Assembly (NCBI RefSeq): GCF_003614435.1
Contig: NZ_CP025546.1
Location: 3,472,001-3,536,000, forward strand
DNA from: Mycobacterium paragordonae
GTDB taxonomy: Bacteria > Actinomycetota > Actinomycetes > Mycobacteriales > Mycobacteriaceae
DNA: 64,000 nt
Direction of reading: 5' to 3'
The notes below the pieces were generated by a model that worked only from the letters and a program-made list of their open reading frames with translations, was not told where the DNA came from and searched no databases. A program made the position numbers and the translations under genes. This document shows, piece after piece, positions 16,269 through 25,787 of this stretch; positions within the stretch are counted from its first letter, which is position 1, and each line of letters starts with the position of its first letter.

Positions 16269-18635
16269 ATGCCCATGCCGGAGAAGCTCCTTGATGCGGT
16301 CCGGGTCGTGGACTTGTCCGTCGGCGACGCCGACTCCGTCACCCGTCTGCTGGCCGATCTGGGGGCAGACGTTCTGAAGGTGGAGCCGCCCGGCGGTAGC
16401 CCGGCCCGCACAACGCTGCCGACCCTGGCCGGCGCGAGCATCCCGTTCGCCGTGCACAACGCCAACAAACGCAGCACCGTGCTCGACCCGGCGAACGAGG
16501 GCGACCGCCGGCGATTACACGAGCTGGTCGCCGCGGCGGACATCCTCGTCGACACCGGTCAGGCCGCCGGCTACGGAACGTCCGGGCCCGAACTGGCCGA
16601 CCGCTACCCGCACCTGGTCGTGCTGTCGATCAGCGATTTCGGCGCGACGGGTCCGCGCGCGTCCTGGCGGGCCACCGACGCGGTGCTGTACGCCATGTCG
16701 GGGTCGCTGTCGCGCACCGGCCCCACCGTGGGCACCCCTGTGCTGCCGCCGACCGGGATCGCCTCGGCAACAGCCGCGGCACAGGCCGCGTGGGCCGCCC
16801 TGGCCGCCTACTACAATCGATTACGTTGTGGCACAGGGGATTACATCGACTTCTCCCGGTTCGATGCGGTGGTCATGGCGCTCGACCCGGCGTTCGGCGC
16901 GCACGGCCAGGCCGCCGCCGGCGTCCGCAGCGGCAGCCGGTGGCGGGGCCGCCCCAAGAACCAGGACGCGTACCCGATCTATCCGTGTCAGGACGGCTAC
17001 GTCCGGCTGTGCGTAATGGCGCCGCGCCAATGGCGGGGGCTGCGCCGCTGGCTGGGGGAGCCCGAGGACTTCCAGGACCCCAAGTACGAGGCGATCGGCG
17101 CGCGGTTCGCGGCGTGGCCGCAGATCAGCGTGCTGGTGCAGGCGCTGTTCGCCGGGAAGACCATGAAGGAATTGGTGGCCGCCGGTCAGGCACACGGGGT
17201 CCCGATCGCCGCGGTGCTCACCCCGGCCAGGATTTTGGAGTCGGAGCACTTTCACGAGGTCGGCGCCATCACCGACGCCGAACTGGTGCCCGGCGTGCAC
17301 ACTCAGGTGCCGACCGGTTACTTCGTCGTCGACGGCGCGCACTGCGGCTTCCGGACGCCGGCGCCTGCCGTCGGGCATGACGAACCGCGCTGGCCGGCCG
17401 GTCCGGCGCCGGCGCTGTCACCGTCCGGCACCGGCGGCGACTATCCACTGCAGGGTCTTCGAATCCTGGACCTCGGCATCATCGTCGCCGGCGGCGAACT
17501 GGCCCGACTGTTCGGCGACCTGGGCGCCGACGTCATCAAGGTGGAGTCGGCCGAGTACCCCGACGGTCTACGGCAGGCGCGGGCCGGCGACGCGATGAGT
17601 GAATCCTTCGCCTGGACCCACCGCAACCACCGCGCGCTGGGCATCGACCTGCGCAGCGCGGACGGCAAGGAGATCTTTGGCCGTCTGGTCGCCGAAGCCG
17701 ACGCGGTGTTCGCCAACTTCAAACCGGGAACGCTTGCCTCGCTTGGGTTTGACTACGACACGCTGGCTGCGCTGAACCCCCGGATCGTGCTCGCGGGCAG
17801 CAGCGCGTTCGGCAATACGGGCCCGTGGAGTACCCGGCTGGGTTACGGCCCTCTGGTGCGGGCGACGACAGGCGCCACCCGGGCGTGGACGTCCGATGAC
17901 GCTCCCACCGAGGGCACCCGGCACGCGTTCTATGACGCGACAACGATCTTCCCCGACCACGTGGTGGGGCGCATCGCCGCCACCCTGGCCCTGGCCGCGC
18001 TGATCCGCCGCGACCGCGCCGGCGGACGCGCTGTTCAAGGCGCCCATGTGCACATCTCGCAGGCCGAGGTGGTGGTCAACCAACTCGACACGTTGTTCGT
18101 CACCGAAGCCGCGCTGGCCGCCGGCGTCGCCGAAGTCCGCACCGACACCAGCGTGCACGCCGTCTGCCCGTGCGCCGGTGACGACGAATGGTGTGTGGTC
18201 TCTATCGGCTCGGACGACGAATGGGACGCCGTGGCAGCGCTTTTGGGAGAACCAGACCGGGCCGGGCTGATATCCGCGCTCAAACGATGGACCGGCACCC
18301 GCACACCGCTGCAGGCGGCTCAGGCACTGCAGGACGCCGAGGTGGCCGCGGGCCCGATGAACCGGCCACCCGACATTCTGGAGGATCCGCAACTGCTGCA
18401 CCGAAACCTGTTCAGCGACATGACACATCCGCTCATCGCGCGCATATTGCCCGCCGAAACCGGTCCGGCTCCGTTCCGGCATATCCCGCCGGCCCGCCAA
18501 CGTCCGGCCCCGCAGCCGGGTCAGGACACCCGGGCGATCTGCGAACAGCTGCTCGGGATGAGCCCTGACGAGGTGCAGCGGTGGATCGACGAAGGCGTAC
18601 TGTTCGCAGCGGACGAACCGGAGGCAGGCCCGTGA
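16269..18635 (+). CDS. Fused two-domain family III CoA-transferase (CaiB/BaiF)
   Basis: About 788 residues containing two CaiB/BaiF CoA-transferase units in tandem. The first spans about residues 1-375 (VRVVDLSVGDADSVTRLLADLGADVLKVEPPGG); the second starts near 395 (LRILDLGIIVAGGELARLFGDLGADVIKVESAEYPD) and runs to the end. Enzymes of this family move CoA between acyl groups, or act as racemases. The second unit has the DGLRQA and AWTHRNHRALGIDLRS blocks; the first is more degenerate in that area and may be a structural partner. It starts next to the acetyltransferase and its stop overlaps the next start (GTGA), which argues for one operon. It resembles Rv1866. Confidence 0.85.
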   Translation: MPMPEKLLDAVRVVDLSVGDADSVTRLLADLGADVLKVEPPGGSPARTTLPTLAGASIPFAVHNANKRSTVLDPANEGDRRRLHELVAAADILVDTGQAAGYGTSGPELADRYPHLVVLSISDFGATGPRASWRATDAVLYAMSGSLSRTGPTVGTPVLPPTGIASATAAAQAAWAALAAYYNRLRCGTGDYIDFSRFDAVVMALDPAFGAHGQAAAGVRSGSRWRGRPKNQDAYPIYPCQDGYVRLCVMAPRQWRGLRRWLGEPEDFQDPKYEAIGARFAAWPQISVLVQALFAGKTMKELVAAGQAHGVPIAAVLTPARILESEHFHEVGAITDAELVPGVHTQVPTGYFVVDGAHCGFRTPAPAVGHDEPRWPAGPAPALSPSGTGGDYPLQGLRILDLGIIVAGGELARLFGDLGADVIKVESAEYPDGLRQARAGDAMSESFAWTHRNHRALGIDLRSADGKEIFGRLVAEADAVFANFKPGTLASLGFDYDTLAALNPRIVLAGSSAFGNTGPWSTRLGYGPLVRATTGATRAWTSDDAPTEGTRHAFYDATTIFPDHVVGRIAATLALAALIRRDRAGGRAVQGAHVHISQAEVVVNQLDTLFVTEAALAAGVAEVRTDTSVHAVCPCAGDDEWCVVSIGSDDEWDAVAALLGEPDRAGLISALKRWTGTRTPLQAAQALQDAEVAAGPMNRPPDILEDPQLLHRNLFSDMTHPLIARILPAETGPAPFRHIPPARQRPAPQPGQDTRAICEQLLGMSPDEVQRWIDEGVLFAADEPEAGP

Positions 18636-20065
18636 CATCTTCAACCGCACAGTTTTTCGTGGATGGCCAGTTCCGCACCGCCGACGCCGCCGAAACGGTG
18701 GTGGAAGCCGCGACCGGCGAACCGCTCGGCGAGGGCGCCGTTGTCAGCGAATCCGACATCGACGCCGCCGTCGCCGGCGCGCGCCGGGCCCTGCCGGACT
18801 GGCGCAACAGTTCACCCGAGCATCGCGCCGGAATCCTGAACGCCATGGCCGATGCGCTCAAGGCGCGCGCCAAGGCGACCAGTGAGCTCGTGACGCGCGA
18901 GAACGGCATGCCGATCCGGCTGTCTCGCGGCGCCAACGGCGCCTTCCCGGCGCTGCTGCTGCGGTATTACGCGCAACTGGTCACCGAGGTCCCGGTCGAG
19001 GAGATCCGGCCGAGCGTGACCGGGCACACGATCGTGCGCCGCGAGGCCGTCGGGGTGGTGGGCGCGATCGTGCCGTGGAACTACCCACAGGCGCTGGCCG
19101 CCATGAAGGTGGCGCCCGCCCTGGCCGCGGGCTGCACCGTGGTGCTCAAGGCGTCACCCGAAACCGCTTTGGACGCATTGGTTTTCGCCGAGGCCGCGGC
19201 GGAGGCCGGGCTACCGCCCGGGGTGCTCAACGTGGTGTCGGGCGGTCCGGCCGTCGGCGCCGCCCTGGTCTCGCACCCCGGTGTCGACAAGGTCGCGTTC
19301 ACCGGTTCCACTGCGACCGGGCGCCTGGTCGCCGAGACCTGCGGGCGTCTGATGCGCCCGGTCACTCTTGAGTTGGGCGGCAAGTCAGCGGCGATCATCC
19401 TCGACGACGCCGACCTGGACGCGACGATGCGCGGACTGCGCAACGCCTCCTTCGTCAACAACGGCCAGACCTGCCACCTGAGCTCACGCATCCTGGCGCC
19501 GAAATCCCGCTATGACGAGGTCGTCGACGCCGTCGCGGCGCTGGCCGAGAGCATGGCGGTGGGGGACCCGCTGGACCCCGGCACCGAGATCGGTCCCATG
19601 GTCAGCTCGCGGCAGCGCGAGCGGGTCCTGGGCTACATCGACGTCGGCAAGAGCAGCGGCGCGAGGTTGGTCGCCGGCGGCTCGATACCGAAGGAACAGT
19701 CGCGCGGCTGGTTCGTGGCGCCGACCGTGTTCGCCGACGTCGACAACTCCGACCGGCTGGCCCGCGAGGAGGTCTTCGGCCCGGTGCTGACCATCAGCGC
19801 CTACGACAGCGACGACGAGGCCGTCGCGCTGGCCAACGACACGGAGTTCGGCCTGGCCGGCACCGTCTGGTCCACCGACGTCGACCGGGCCACCACCGTC
19901 GCGCGGGCCGTGCACACCGGCACCATCGGCGTCAACGACTACGCGCTGGACGTGCGGGCGCCGTTCGGCGGGGTGAAGGCCAGCGGGATGGGCCGGGAGC
20001 TGGGTCCCGAGGGCCTGGAGGCCTATCGGACGCTGAAGTCGATCTACCGGACGGGACCGGCCTGA
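18632..20065 (+). CDS. Aldehyde dehydrogenase (NAD(P)-dependent)
   Basis: A 477-residue ALDH-superfamily enzyme. Motifs are VGVVGAIVPWNYP, KASPETALDALVFAEAA, VAFTGSTATGR (cofactor loop), the general base Glu in LELGGKSA, and the catalytic cysteine in NNGQTCHLSSR. C-terminal AREEVFGPVL and FGGVKASGMGRELGPEG complete the fold. The start is the GTG at 18632, whose sequence overlaps the TGA stop of the CoA-transferase gene, so translation is probably coupled. I do not recall an ALDH at this place in M. tuberculosis, so it may be an insertion relative to that genome. The substrate aldehyde is unknown. Confidence 0.92.
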   Translation: MTSSTAQFFVDGQFRTADAAETVVEAATGEPLGEGAVVSESDIDAAVAGARRALPDWRNSSPEHRAGILNAMADALKARAKATSELVTRENGMPIRLSRGANGAFPALLLRYYAQLVTEVPVEEIRPSVTGHTIVRREAVGVVGAIVPWNYPQALAAMKVAPALAAGCTVVLKASPETALDALVFAEAAAEAGLPPGVLNVVSGGPAVGAALVSHPGVDKVAFTGSTATGRLVAETCGRLMRPVTLELGGKSAAIILDDADLDATMRGLRNASFVNNGQTCHLSSRILAPKSRYDEVVDAVAALAESMAVGDPLDPGTEIGPMVSSRQRERVLGYIDVGKSSGARLVAGGSIPKEQSRGWFVAPTVFADVDNSDRLAREEVFGPVLTISAYDSDDEAVALANDTEFGLAGTVWSTDVDRATTVARAVHTGTIGVNDYALDVRAPFGGVKASGMGRELGPEGLEAYRTLKSIYRTGPA

Positions 20066-20073
20066 CCCCAACC

Positions 20074-20099
20074 CGCCCGGGCCCCTTTTCCGCCGGGCG
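20074..20099. terminator. GC hairpin after the aldehyde dehydrogenase gene
   Basis: CGCCCGG (20074-20080) and CCGGGCG (20093-20099) form a perfect 7-bp stem with a 12-base loop, starting 9 bases after the stop codon. It is a possible partial terminator before the thiolase-like gene, which starts 47 bases further on. Confidence 0.4.
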
Positions 20100-20146
20100 T
20101 GGGGGACCCTCGGGGTGCTGCATCCCGGCCGCGATAGGTTCGACGC

Positions 20147-21646
20147 ATGCCCGTGGACCCCAGGACTCCGGTGCTGATCGGTTACGGCCAGGTCAACCAC
20201 CGCGACGAACCCGACCCCAGCGAACCGTCCATCGAGCCGGTCGATCTGATGGTCACCGCTACCCGGAACGCCGCGGATGCCCGGGTCATCGAGGCCCTGC
20301 GGACTATCCCAGTCTCCATCCGGGTGGTGCACATGCTGTCAGCGCACTACCGCAACCCGGGGCTGCTGTTGGGCGAGCGCCTGGGCCTGGCCAAGTTCAC
20401 CGCGAGCTACAGCAGCGTCGGTGGCAACACCCCGCAGTCGCTGGTCAACCAGGCCTGCCTGGACATCCAGCAGGGCCGCGCCGGCGTCGTGCTGATCTCG
20501 GCGGCCGAGACCTGGCGCACCCGCAACGCCCTGAAGAAGCAGGGTCGCCGGCTGGTGTGGACCGAGCAGGACAATTCCGTGCCGATGCCCGAGGTCGCGG
20601 GTGACGACGTGCCGATGGCCGGTGACGCCGAGATCAAGATCAAGCTGGACCGGCCGTCCTTCGTGTATCCGATGTTCGAACAGTCGCTGCGGATCGCCAA
20701 TGGCGAGTCGGTGGCCGAGCACGGCAAGCGCGTCAGCGAGCTGTGGGCGCGGTTCAGCGCCGTCGCGGCGGACAACCCGCACGCGTGGATCCGCCGCCGC
20801 CACAGCGCCGAGGAGATCCGGGAAGCCAGCCCGCAGAACCGGATGATCAGCTGGCCCTATACCAAGCTGATGAACTCCAACAACATGGTCGACCAGGGCG
20901 CCTCGCTCATCCTGACGTCGGTCGAGCAGGCCCGGAAGCTGCAGGTGCCCGAGGAACGCTGGGTGTACCCGCAGGCCGGCACCGATGCCCACGACACGTC
21001 GGCGATCGCCGAGCGCGGCGAACTGCACCGCTCCCCGGCGATCCGGATCGGCGGGCGCACGGCCCTGGAACTGGCCGGCTTGACCGTCGACGACGTCGAC
21101 TACGTGGACCTGTACTCGTGCTTCCCGTCGGCCGTCCAGGTCGCGGCGGCCGAACTCGGCCTGGCCACCGACGATCCGGCCCGCCCGCTCACCGTCACCG
21201 GCGGCCTCACCTTCGCCGGCGGACCGTGGAGCAACTACGTCACGCACTCCATCGCGACGATGGCCGAACTGCTCATCGCCAACCCGGGACGGCGGGGCCT
21301 GATCACCGCGAACGGCGGTTACCTGACCAAACACAGCTTCGGCATCTACAGCACCGAGCCCGGCAGCCACGAATTTCGTTGGGAGGACGTTCAATCCGCG
21401 GTGGATCGGGAACCCACCACCGTCGGTCTGGTGGACTGGGAAGGGACCGGAACCGTCGAATCGTGGACCACGCCGTTCGATCGGGACGGACAGCCGGAAA
21501 AAGCGTTCCTGGCCGTCCGCACGCCCGACGACGCGCGCGTCCTTGCGGTGATCACCGATCCCGCTGCCGCGGCTGACACCGTGCGCGACGACATCGCCGG
21601 GGCAAAGGTCGCCGTCGCCGCAGACGGCACCGCGAAACTGCACTGA
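20147..21646 (+). CDS. Thiolase-like acetyl-CoA acetyltransferase
   Basis: A 499-residue protein of the thiolase superfamily (Rv1867-like). N-terminal TPVLIGYGQVNHRD and SVGGNTPQSLVNQACLDIQQG resemble the thiolase core. The usual nucleophile segment is altered, with VNQAC in place of the canonical CxS/T context. Later blocks are VDDVDYVDLYSCFPSAVQVAA and TVTGGLTFAGGPWSNYVTH, a variant of the GG-loop with histidine. Whether it condenses, cleaves or only binds acyl-CoA cannot be decided. ATG 20147. It sits in a same-strand run with the CoA-transferase and ALDH genes. Confidence 0.82.
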   Translation: MPVDPRTPVLIGYGQVNHRDEPDPSEPSIEPVDLMVTATRNAADARVIEALRTIPVSIRVVHMLSAHYRNPGLLLGERLGLAKFTASYSSVGGNTPQSLVNQACLDIQQGRAGVVLISAAETWRTRNALKKQGRRLVWTEQDNSVPMPEVAGDDVPMAGDAEIKIKLDRPSFVYPMFEQSLRIANGESVAEHGKRVSELWARFSAVAADNPHAWIRRRHSAEEIREASPQNRMISWPYTKLMNSNNMVDQGASLILTSVEQARKLQVPEERWVYPQAGTDAHDTSAIAERGELHRSPAIRIGGRTALELAGLTVDDVDYVDLYSCFPSAVQVAAAELGLATDDPARPLTVTGGLTFAGGPWSNYVTHSIATMAELLIANPGRRGLITANGGYLTKHSFGIYSTEPGSHEFRWEDVQSAVDREPTTVGLVDWEGTGTVESWTTPFDRDGQPEKAFLAVRTPDDARVLAVITDPAAAADTVRDDIAGAKVAVAADGTAKLH

Positions 21647-21733
21647 CCGGCCGGGTCACGGTACAGACTCAAAAATGCGCAACACGGTCGGGCGTGCTTA
21701 TTGTCGTTGGCATACCCCGGGAGGTGACGCCAC

Positions 21734-23818
21734 GTGCACGTGCTGCTGACCGACGCCGCAGGCACCGTCGGGCGGCTGGTCGCGCGCCAGCTGGTCGCCG
21801 CCGGCCACACGGTCAGCGGCATCGCCCCCTACCCGCACGACTACCTGGATCCGCACGTCGAATTCAAGTGCGCGCCGCTGGATGACCCGGTCCTGATGCA
21901 ACTGGCCGCCGACGCCGACGCCGTGATCCACCTGGCCCCGGTCGACAGCGGCGCACCGGGTGGCGCAGGTATCACCGGAGTCGCGCACGTGGCGAATGCG
22001 GCGGCGCGCGCGGGGGCCCGGCTGCTGTTCGTGTCGCAGGCGGCCGGGCGGGCGGAGCTCTACCGTCCGGCCGAGACGCTGGTTTCCACCGGTTGGGCAC
22101 CGAGCCTGGTCGTTCGCGTCGCACCGCTGCTCGGCCGGCAGCTGGACTGGATGACCTGCCGCACCGTGGCGACCCTGATGCGCGCCAAGGTATCCGCGCG
22201 CCCCATCAGGTTCTTGCACGTCGAGGACCTGGTCCGGTTCCTGGTCGGGGCGCTCGGCACCGACCGCTGCGGGGTCGTCGACCTGGCCACCCCGGACACC
22301 ACCAACCTGATCACCGCGTGGCGGGTGCTGCGATCCGTCGACCCCAGAATGCGCCTGCACGGTGTCCGCGGCTGGGACAATCTTGTCCCGGATCTGGATA
22401 TCAGTGCGGCACAAGAGGTTTGGAATTTCCAGTATGGCTGGCAAGCACTGGACGCGGTGGTAGACACCGGCCGGGGGCTGGCCGGCCGCAAGCTCGATCC
22501 CTGGGGCGCGACCACCGGAGCGGGGCAATTCCCGCTACCGGTGGAACCCCTGCCGCGTCCGGCCCCGGCCGACGAATCATTGCGCAGCGTCGCTCCCGAG
22601 GGGCTCGAGGGCGAGTTCGACGACCGCGTCGACCCGCGGTTCCCGGTCTTCAGCACCGCCAGCCTCGCCGATGCGCTGCCGGGGCCACTGACTCCGATCA
22701 CGCTGGACGTGCAGTGCAGCGGCCTGCGCGCTGCCGGGCAGGCAATGGGACGGGTGTTGGCGCTGGGCGACGTGGTGGCCCAGGAGTGGGCGGAGCGGGC
22801 CATCGCGGTATTCGGCCACCGGCCCTATGTCGGGGTGTCGGCCAACATCGTGGCCGCCGCCCAATTGCCGGGCTGGGACGAGCATGCGGTGACCCGGCGC
22901 ACGCTCGGTGCTGAGCCGCCGGCCGCGGAATTGCTACCGTTCGGGCGCCCCGAACTGGCCGGCGGTCCCCGTGGGTCGGTCGCCAAGGCGGTCGTGACGG
23001 CGCGATCGCTGGCGCTGCTGCGTCACCTGCGCGCCGACACGCAGGCCTATGTGGCTGCCGCGACCCGGGAACATCTCGATGCCGAGGCACTGGGCGCGCT
23101 ACCGGACGCGGCTCTGGAAGTGCGAATCCGGTTGTTGCGCGACCGCATTCACCAGGGCTGGGTGCTGACCGGCCTGTGGGTGATCGACTCCGGAATCACG
23201 GCGGCGGCCCTGGAGCGCAGGGGAGCGGGCATCTCCGGGGTCGGCGTCATCATGGAAAGCGACCGCGTCGCGGCCGAAACCAAGGCGTTGACGGCGGTGC
23301 TGCGAGCCGACCCGCCGTTGTTGGCGCTGGCCGCCGAGGGCAACGTCGGCAGCATCCGGGCCTTGTCCCCGGCGGCCGCGGCCGCGCTGGACACCGCCGT
23401 CGCCGCCCTCGGCCACCGCGGCCGCGGGGAAGCCGAGCTGGCCAACCCGACGTTCGGCGACGAACCCGGACAACTGCTGGCGGTCGCCGCCGCGGCCGCC
23501 GCTGAACCCGAAGCGGCGCAGACCGCCGGCTCGCTGGCTCAGCGATTGGCCGACAGCGCCCGCAACTCCCGGGAGCTGGCCCACGACACCACCCTGCGGT
23601 TCACCCATGAGTTGCGAATGACGTTGCGTGAGTTGGGAACTCGTCGGGTTGCGGCGGATCTGATCGACACCGTGGACGACATGTGTTACCTGCTGTGTGA
23701 TGAGCTCGTCGCCATGCCGGTCGATGCCCGGCTTCGGGTCAAGCGCCGGCGTGCCGAACGGGAACGCCTACAGGCCCAGCATCCGCCCGACATCATCGAC
23801 CACAACTGGAACCCCTGA
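21734..23818 (+). CDS. NAD-dependent epimerase-like Rossmann protein with long C-terminal domain
   Basis: A 694-residue protein. Residues 1-250 look like an atypical short-chain/epimerase fold: HVLLTDAAGTVGRLVARQLVAAGHTV, DADAVIHLAP and ARLLFVSQAAG. The catalytic Tyr-x-x-x-Lys is not evident, so it may bind NAD(P) without standard SDR chemistry. Residues 300-694 are rich in Ala and Leu, largely helical, with a segment LRFTHELRMTLRELGTRRVA; no known domain is recognised. The C-terminus is strongly basic (RLRVKRRRAERER). GTG 21734 follows a good GGGAGGTG site. Order and size match Rv1868 of M. tuberculosis, whose function is not known to me. Confidence 0.75.
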   Translation: MHVLLTDAAGTVGRLVARQLVAAGHTVSGIAPYPHDYLDPHVEFKCAPLDDPVLMQLAADADAVIHLAPVDSGAPGGAGITGVAHVANAAARAGARLLFVSQAAGRAELYRPAETLVSTGWAPSLVVRVAPLLGRQLDWMTCRTVATLMRAKVSARPIRFLHVEDLVRFLVGALGTDRCGVVDLATPDTTNLITAWRVLRSVDPRMRLHGVRGWDNLVPDLDISAAQEVWNFQYGWQALDAVVDTGRGLAGRKLDPWGATTGAGQFPLPVEPLPRPAPADESLRSVAPEGLEGEFDDRVDPRFPVFSTASLADALPGPLTPITLDVQCSGLRAAGQAMGRVLALGDVVAQEWAERAIAVFGHRPYVGVSANIVAAAQLPGWDEHAVTRRTLGAEPPAAELLPFGRPELAGGPRGSVAKAVVTARSLALLRHLRADTQAYVAAATREHLDAEALGALPDAALEVRIRLLRDRIHQGWVLTGLWVIDSGITAAALERRGAGISGVGVIMESDRVAAETKALTAVLRADPPLLALAAEGNVGSIRALSPAAAAALDTAVAALGHRGRGEAELANPTFGDEPGQLLAVAAAAAAEPEAAQTAGSLAQRLADSARNSRELAHDTTLRFTHELRMTLRELGTRRVAADLIDTVDDMCYLLCDELVAMPVDARLRVKRRRAERERLQAQHPPDIIDHNWNP

Positions 23819-23821
23819 GCG

Positions 23822-25039
23822 TCAGCGCAACGGGGCGTTCGCGTCGGCCAGGCGCTCGGCATCGACCGGGGTCCCGGACCGGATCAGACCCTTGATGTCG
23901 TCGAGCACGTCCCAGACGTTGACGTTCATACCGGCCAGCACCCGATTGTCGTCATCGAGCCAGAACGCGACGAATTCCCGACCGCTGACGTCCCCGCGGA
24001 ACACTACGTGCTCGGAGCCGGACGCATGCCCGGCGTATTCCATGCCGAGGTCGTACTGGTCGGTGAAGAAATAGGGCAGCTCGTCGTATTCGCCCGGGTT
24101 GCCGAGCATTCCGGCGACCGCCACGGCGGGTTGCTTGAGCGCGTTGGCCCAATGCTCGGTGCGGATCCGCACACCGAAGAACGGATGCTGCGCGGCGGCG
24201 ATGTCGCCGACGGCGAAGACATCCGGAACGCTGGTGCACAGCGACGCATCGACCGCCACCCCGCCGTCGGCCATTTCCAGCCCGGCCTGTTCGGCCAACT
24301 CGACATTGGGTTTGGCGCCCACCGCGACCAGCACCGCGTCGGCGGTGACGCTGGAGCCACCGGCCAGCGCCAGGCCGGTGGCCTGACCGTCCTCGACGGT
24401 GATCTGCTCGACCTGGGTTTCCAGCCGCAACTGCACCCCGTGGTCGCGGTGCAGATCGGCGAACACCGCACCGACCCGCTCGCCCAACGCCCCCAACAGC
24501 GGCTGCACCGCGGATTCCACAACGGTGACGTCCACGCCGCGCTGCCGTGCGCCGGCCGCCACCTCCAGGCCGATCCAGCCGGCACCCACCACCGCGAGCG
24601 AAGATCCCTCGGCGAGAACCGAATTCAGCGAAACGGCGTCCCGGTAGGTGCGCAGATAGTGCACTCCGCCGGCGTCACAGCCGGGAATCGGAGGGCGTCG
24701 CGACACCGATCCGGTTGCCAGCAGCAGCTTGTCGTAACGCAGCGTCGCACCGTCGTCGAAACCGACCGTGTGCGCGGCGGTGTCCAGCGAGTCCACCCGG
24801 GTGTTGAGCCTAAGGTCGACGCGTCGCTCCCGGTACCAGTCCGAGTTCTGCACGGTGAAATCGTGCAGCGACTTGGCCCCTGCCAGATAGTCTTTCGACA
24901 GCGGCGGCCGCTCGTAGGGCAGGAATTCCTCGTCGGCGAACAACGCGATCTGCCCGTCGAAATCACTGTCCCGCAGGGCCTCTGCCGCTTTCGCCGCGGC
25001 GAGCCCACCGCCGACGATGACGAACGTTGTCGAGCTCAT
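23822..25039 (-). CDS. FAD-dependent NAD(P)H oxidoreductase (ferredoxin-reductase type)
   Basis: A 405-residue flavoprotein. The FAD-binding GxGxxG-type motif is FVIVGGGLAAAKAAEALRD at the N-terminus. A second NAD(P)H-binding motif is LAVVGAGWIGLEVAAGAR near residue 150, and the C-terminal FAD contact is VFAVGDIAAAQHPFFG. It resembles rubredoxin/ferredoxin reductases that pass electrons to a small iron-sulfur protein or P450, so it could serve the P450s of this genome (inference). ATG 25039 has AGGA at a proper distance; a GTG at 25045 is a close alternative. It is convergent with the preceding gene and abuts DUF72 on the same strand. Confidence 0.88.
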   Translation of the reverse strand: MSSTTFVIVGGGLAAAKAAEALRDSDFDGQIALFADEEFLPYERPPLSKDYLAGAKSLHDFTVQNSDWYRERRVDLRLNTRVDSLDTAAHTVGFDDGATLRYDKLLLATGSVSRRPPIPGCDAGGVHYLRTYRDAVSLNSVLAEGSSLAVVGAGWIGLEVAAGARQRGVDVTVVESAVQPLLGALGERVGAVFADLHRDHGVQLRLETQVEQITVEDGQATGLALAGGSSVTADAVLVAVGAKPNVELAEQAGLEMADGGVAVDASLCTSVPDVFAVGDIAAAQHPFFGVRIRTEHWANALKQPAVAVAGMLGNPGEYDELPYFFTDQYDLGMEYAGHASGSEHVVFRGDVSGREFVAFWLDDDNRVLAGMNVNVWDVLDDIKGLIRSGTPVDAERLADANAPLR

Positions 25040-25048
25040 GGTCACTCC

Positions 25049-25780
25049 TCACCTATTGTCGAGAATCTCCTTCAGCGACAGTGCGTTTCGCACCGCGTGC
25101 CCGCCCAGGTCATTGTTGAAGTACATCCATACGTCGCGGGATTGCGCGGTCCACTCGGCGATGCGCTCGGCCCAACACCGCAACTCGTCCACGGGATACG
25201 AACCGGCGTACATGCTGTCCTGGCCAGGTCCGTGCATCCGGACGTACACCAGGTCGGTCGTGGCGCGGGGGATGCACGTCAGGCCGGGACCGCTCATCAC
25301 CACGTACGCGGCGCGGTGCCGCTCGAGCAACTCGAAAACCGCGGGGTCGTTCCAGGACGGGTGCCGCAACTCGACCGCGGTCCGGATGGCGGCCGGCAAC
25401 AGGCTCAGGAACGAGTCGAGCCGGGCGTCGTCGCGCTGCTGGTCCGGATGCAGTTGCACCAGCAACACGCCGCGCCGGTCGCCGAGCAGCTGCCAGCAGC
25501 GCTCGAACCGCTCTACCCAGGGACCCGCGGTGGCGAGCCGGCGATAGTGGGTGAGACCCCGATGTGCCTTGACCGACATGGTGAAGCCGGGCGGCAGCTG
25601 ATCACGCCAGCCGGCGAACGTCGAATCCTTGGGCCAGCGATAGAAACTGGCGTTCAACTCGACCGTGTCGAAGACCTCGACATACCGGTGCAAGCGCCGC
25701 GCGGAGGGCAGGCCCACCGGATAGAGCCCGCCCGCCCAGTGGTCGTAGGACCACCCGGAAGTGCCGATCCCCACGGTCAT
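25049..25780 (-). CDS. DUF72 (YecE-like) protein
   Basis: A 243-residue member of the DUF72/YecE family, a TIM-barrel-like fold of unknown activity. Seen are VGIGTSGWSYDHWAGGLYP, YVEVFDTVELNASFYRWP, FTMSVKAHRGLTHYRRL, VELRHPSW and the C-terminal MYFNNDLGGHAVRNAL, which are the family's conserved blocks. It lies between the flavin reductase (10 bases downstream) and the HhH gene (7 bases upstream), so the three are probably one transcript. No catalytic role is established. Confidence 0.88.
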   Translation of the reverse strand: MTVGIGTSGWSYDHWAGGLYPVGLPSARRLHRYVEVFDTVELNASFYRWPKDSTFAGWRDQLPPGFTMSVKAHRGLTHYRRLATAGPWVERFERCWQLLGDRRGVLLVQLHPDQQRDDARLDSFLSLLPAAIRTAVELRHPSWNDPAVFELLERHRAAYVVMSGPGLTCIPRATTDLVYVRMHGPGQDSMYAGSYPVDELRCWAERIAEWTAQSRDVWMYFNNDLGGHAVRNALSLKEILDNR

Positions 25781-25787
25781 CGGTCCG

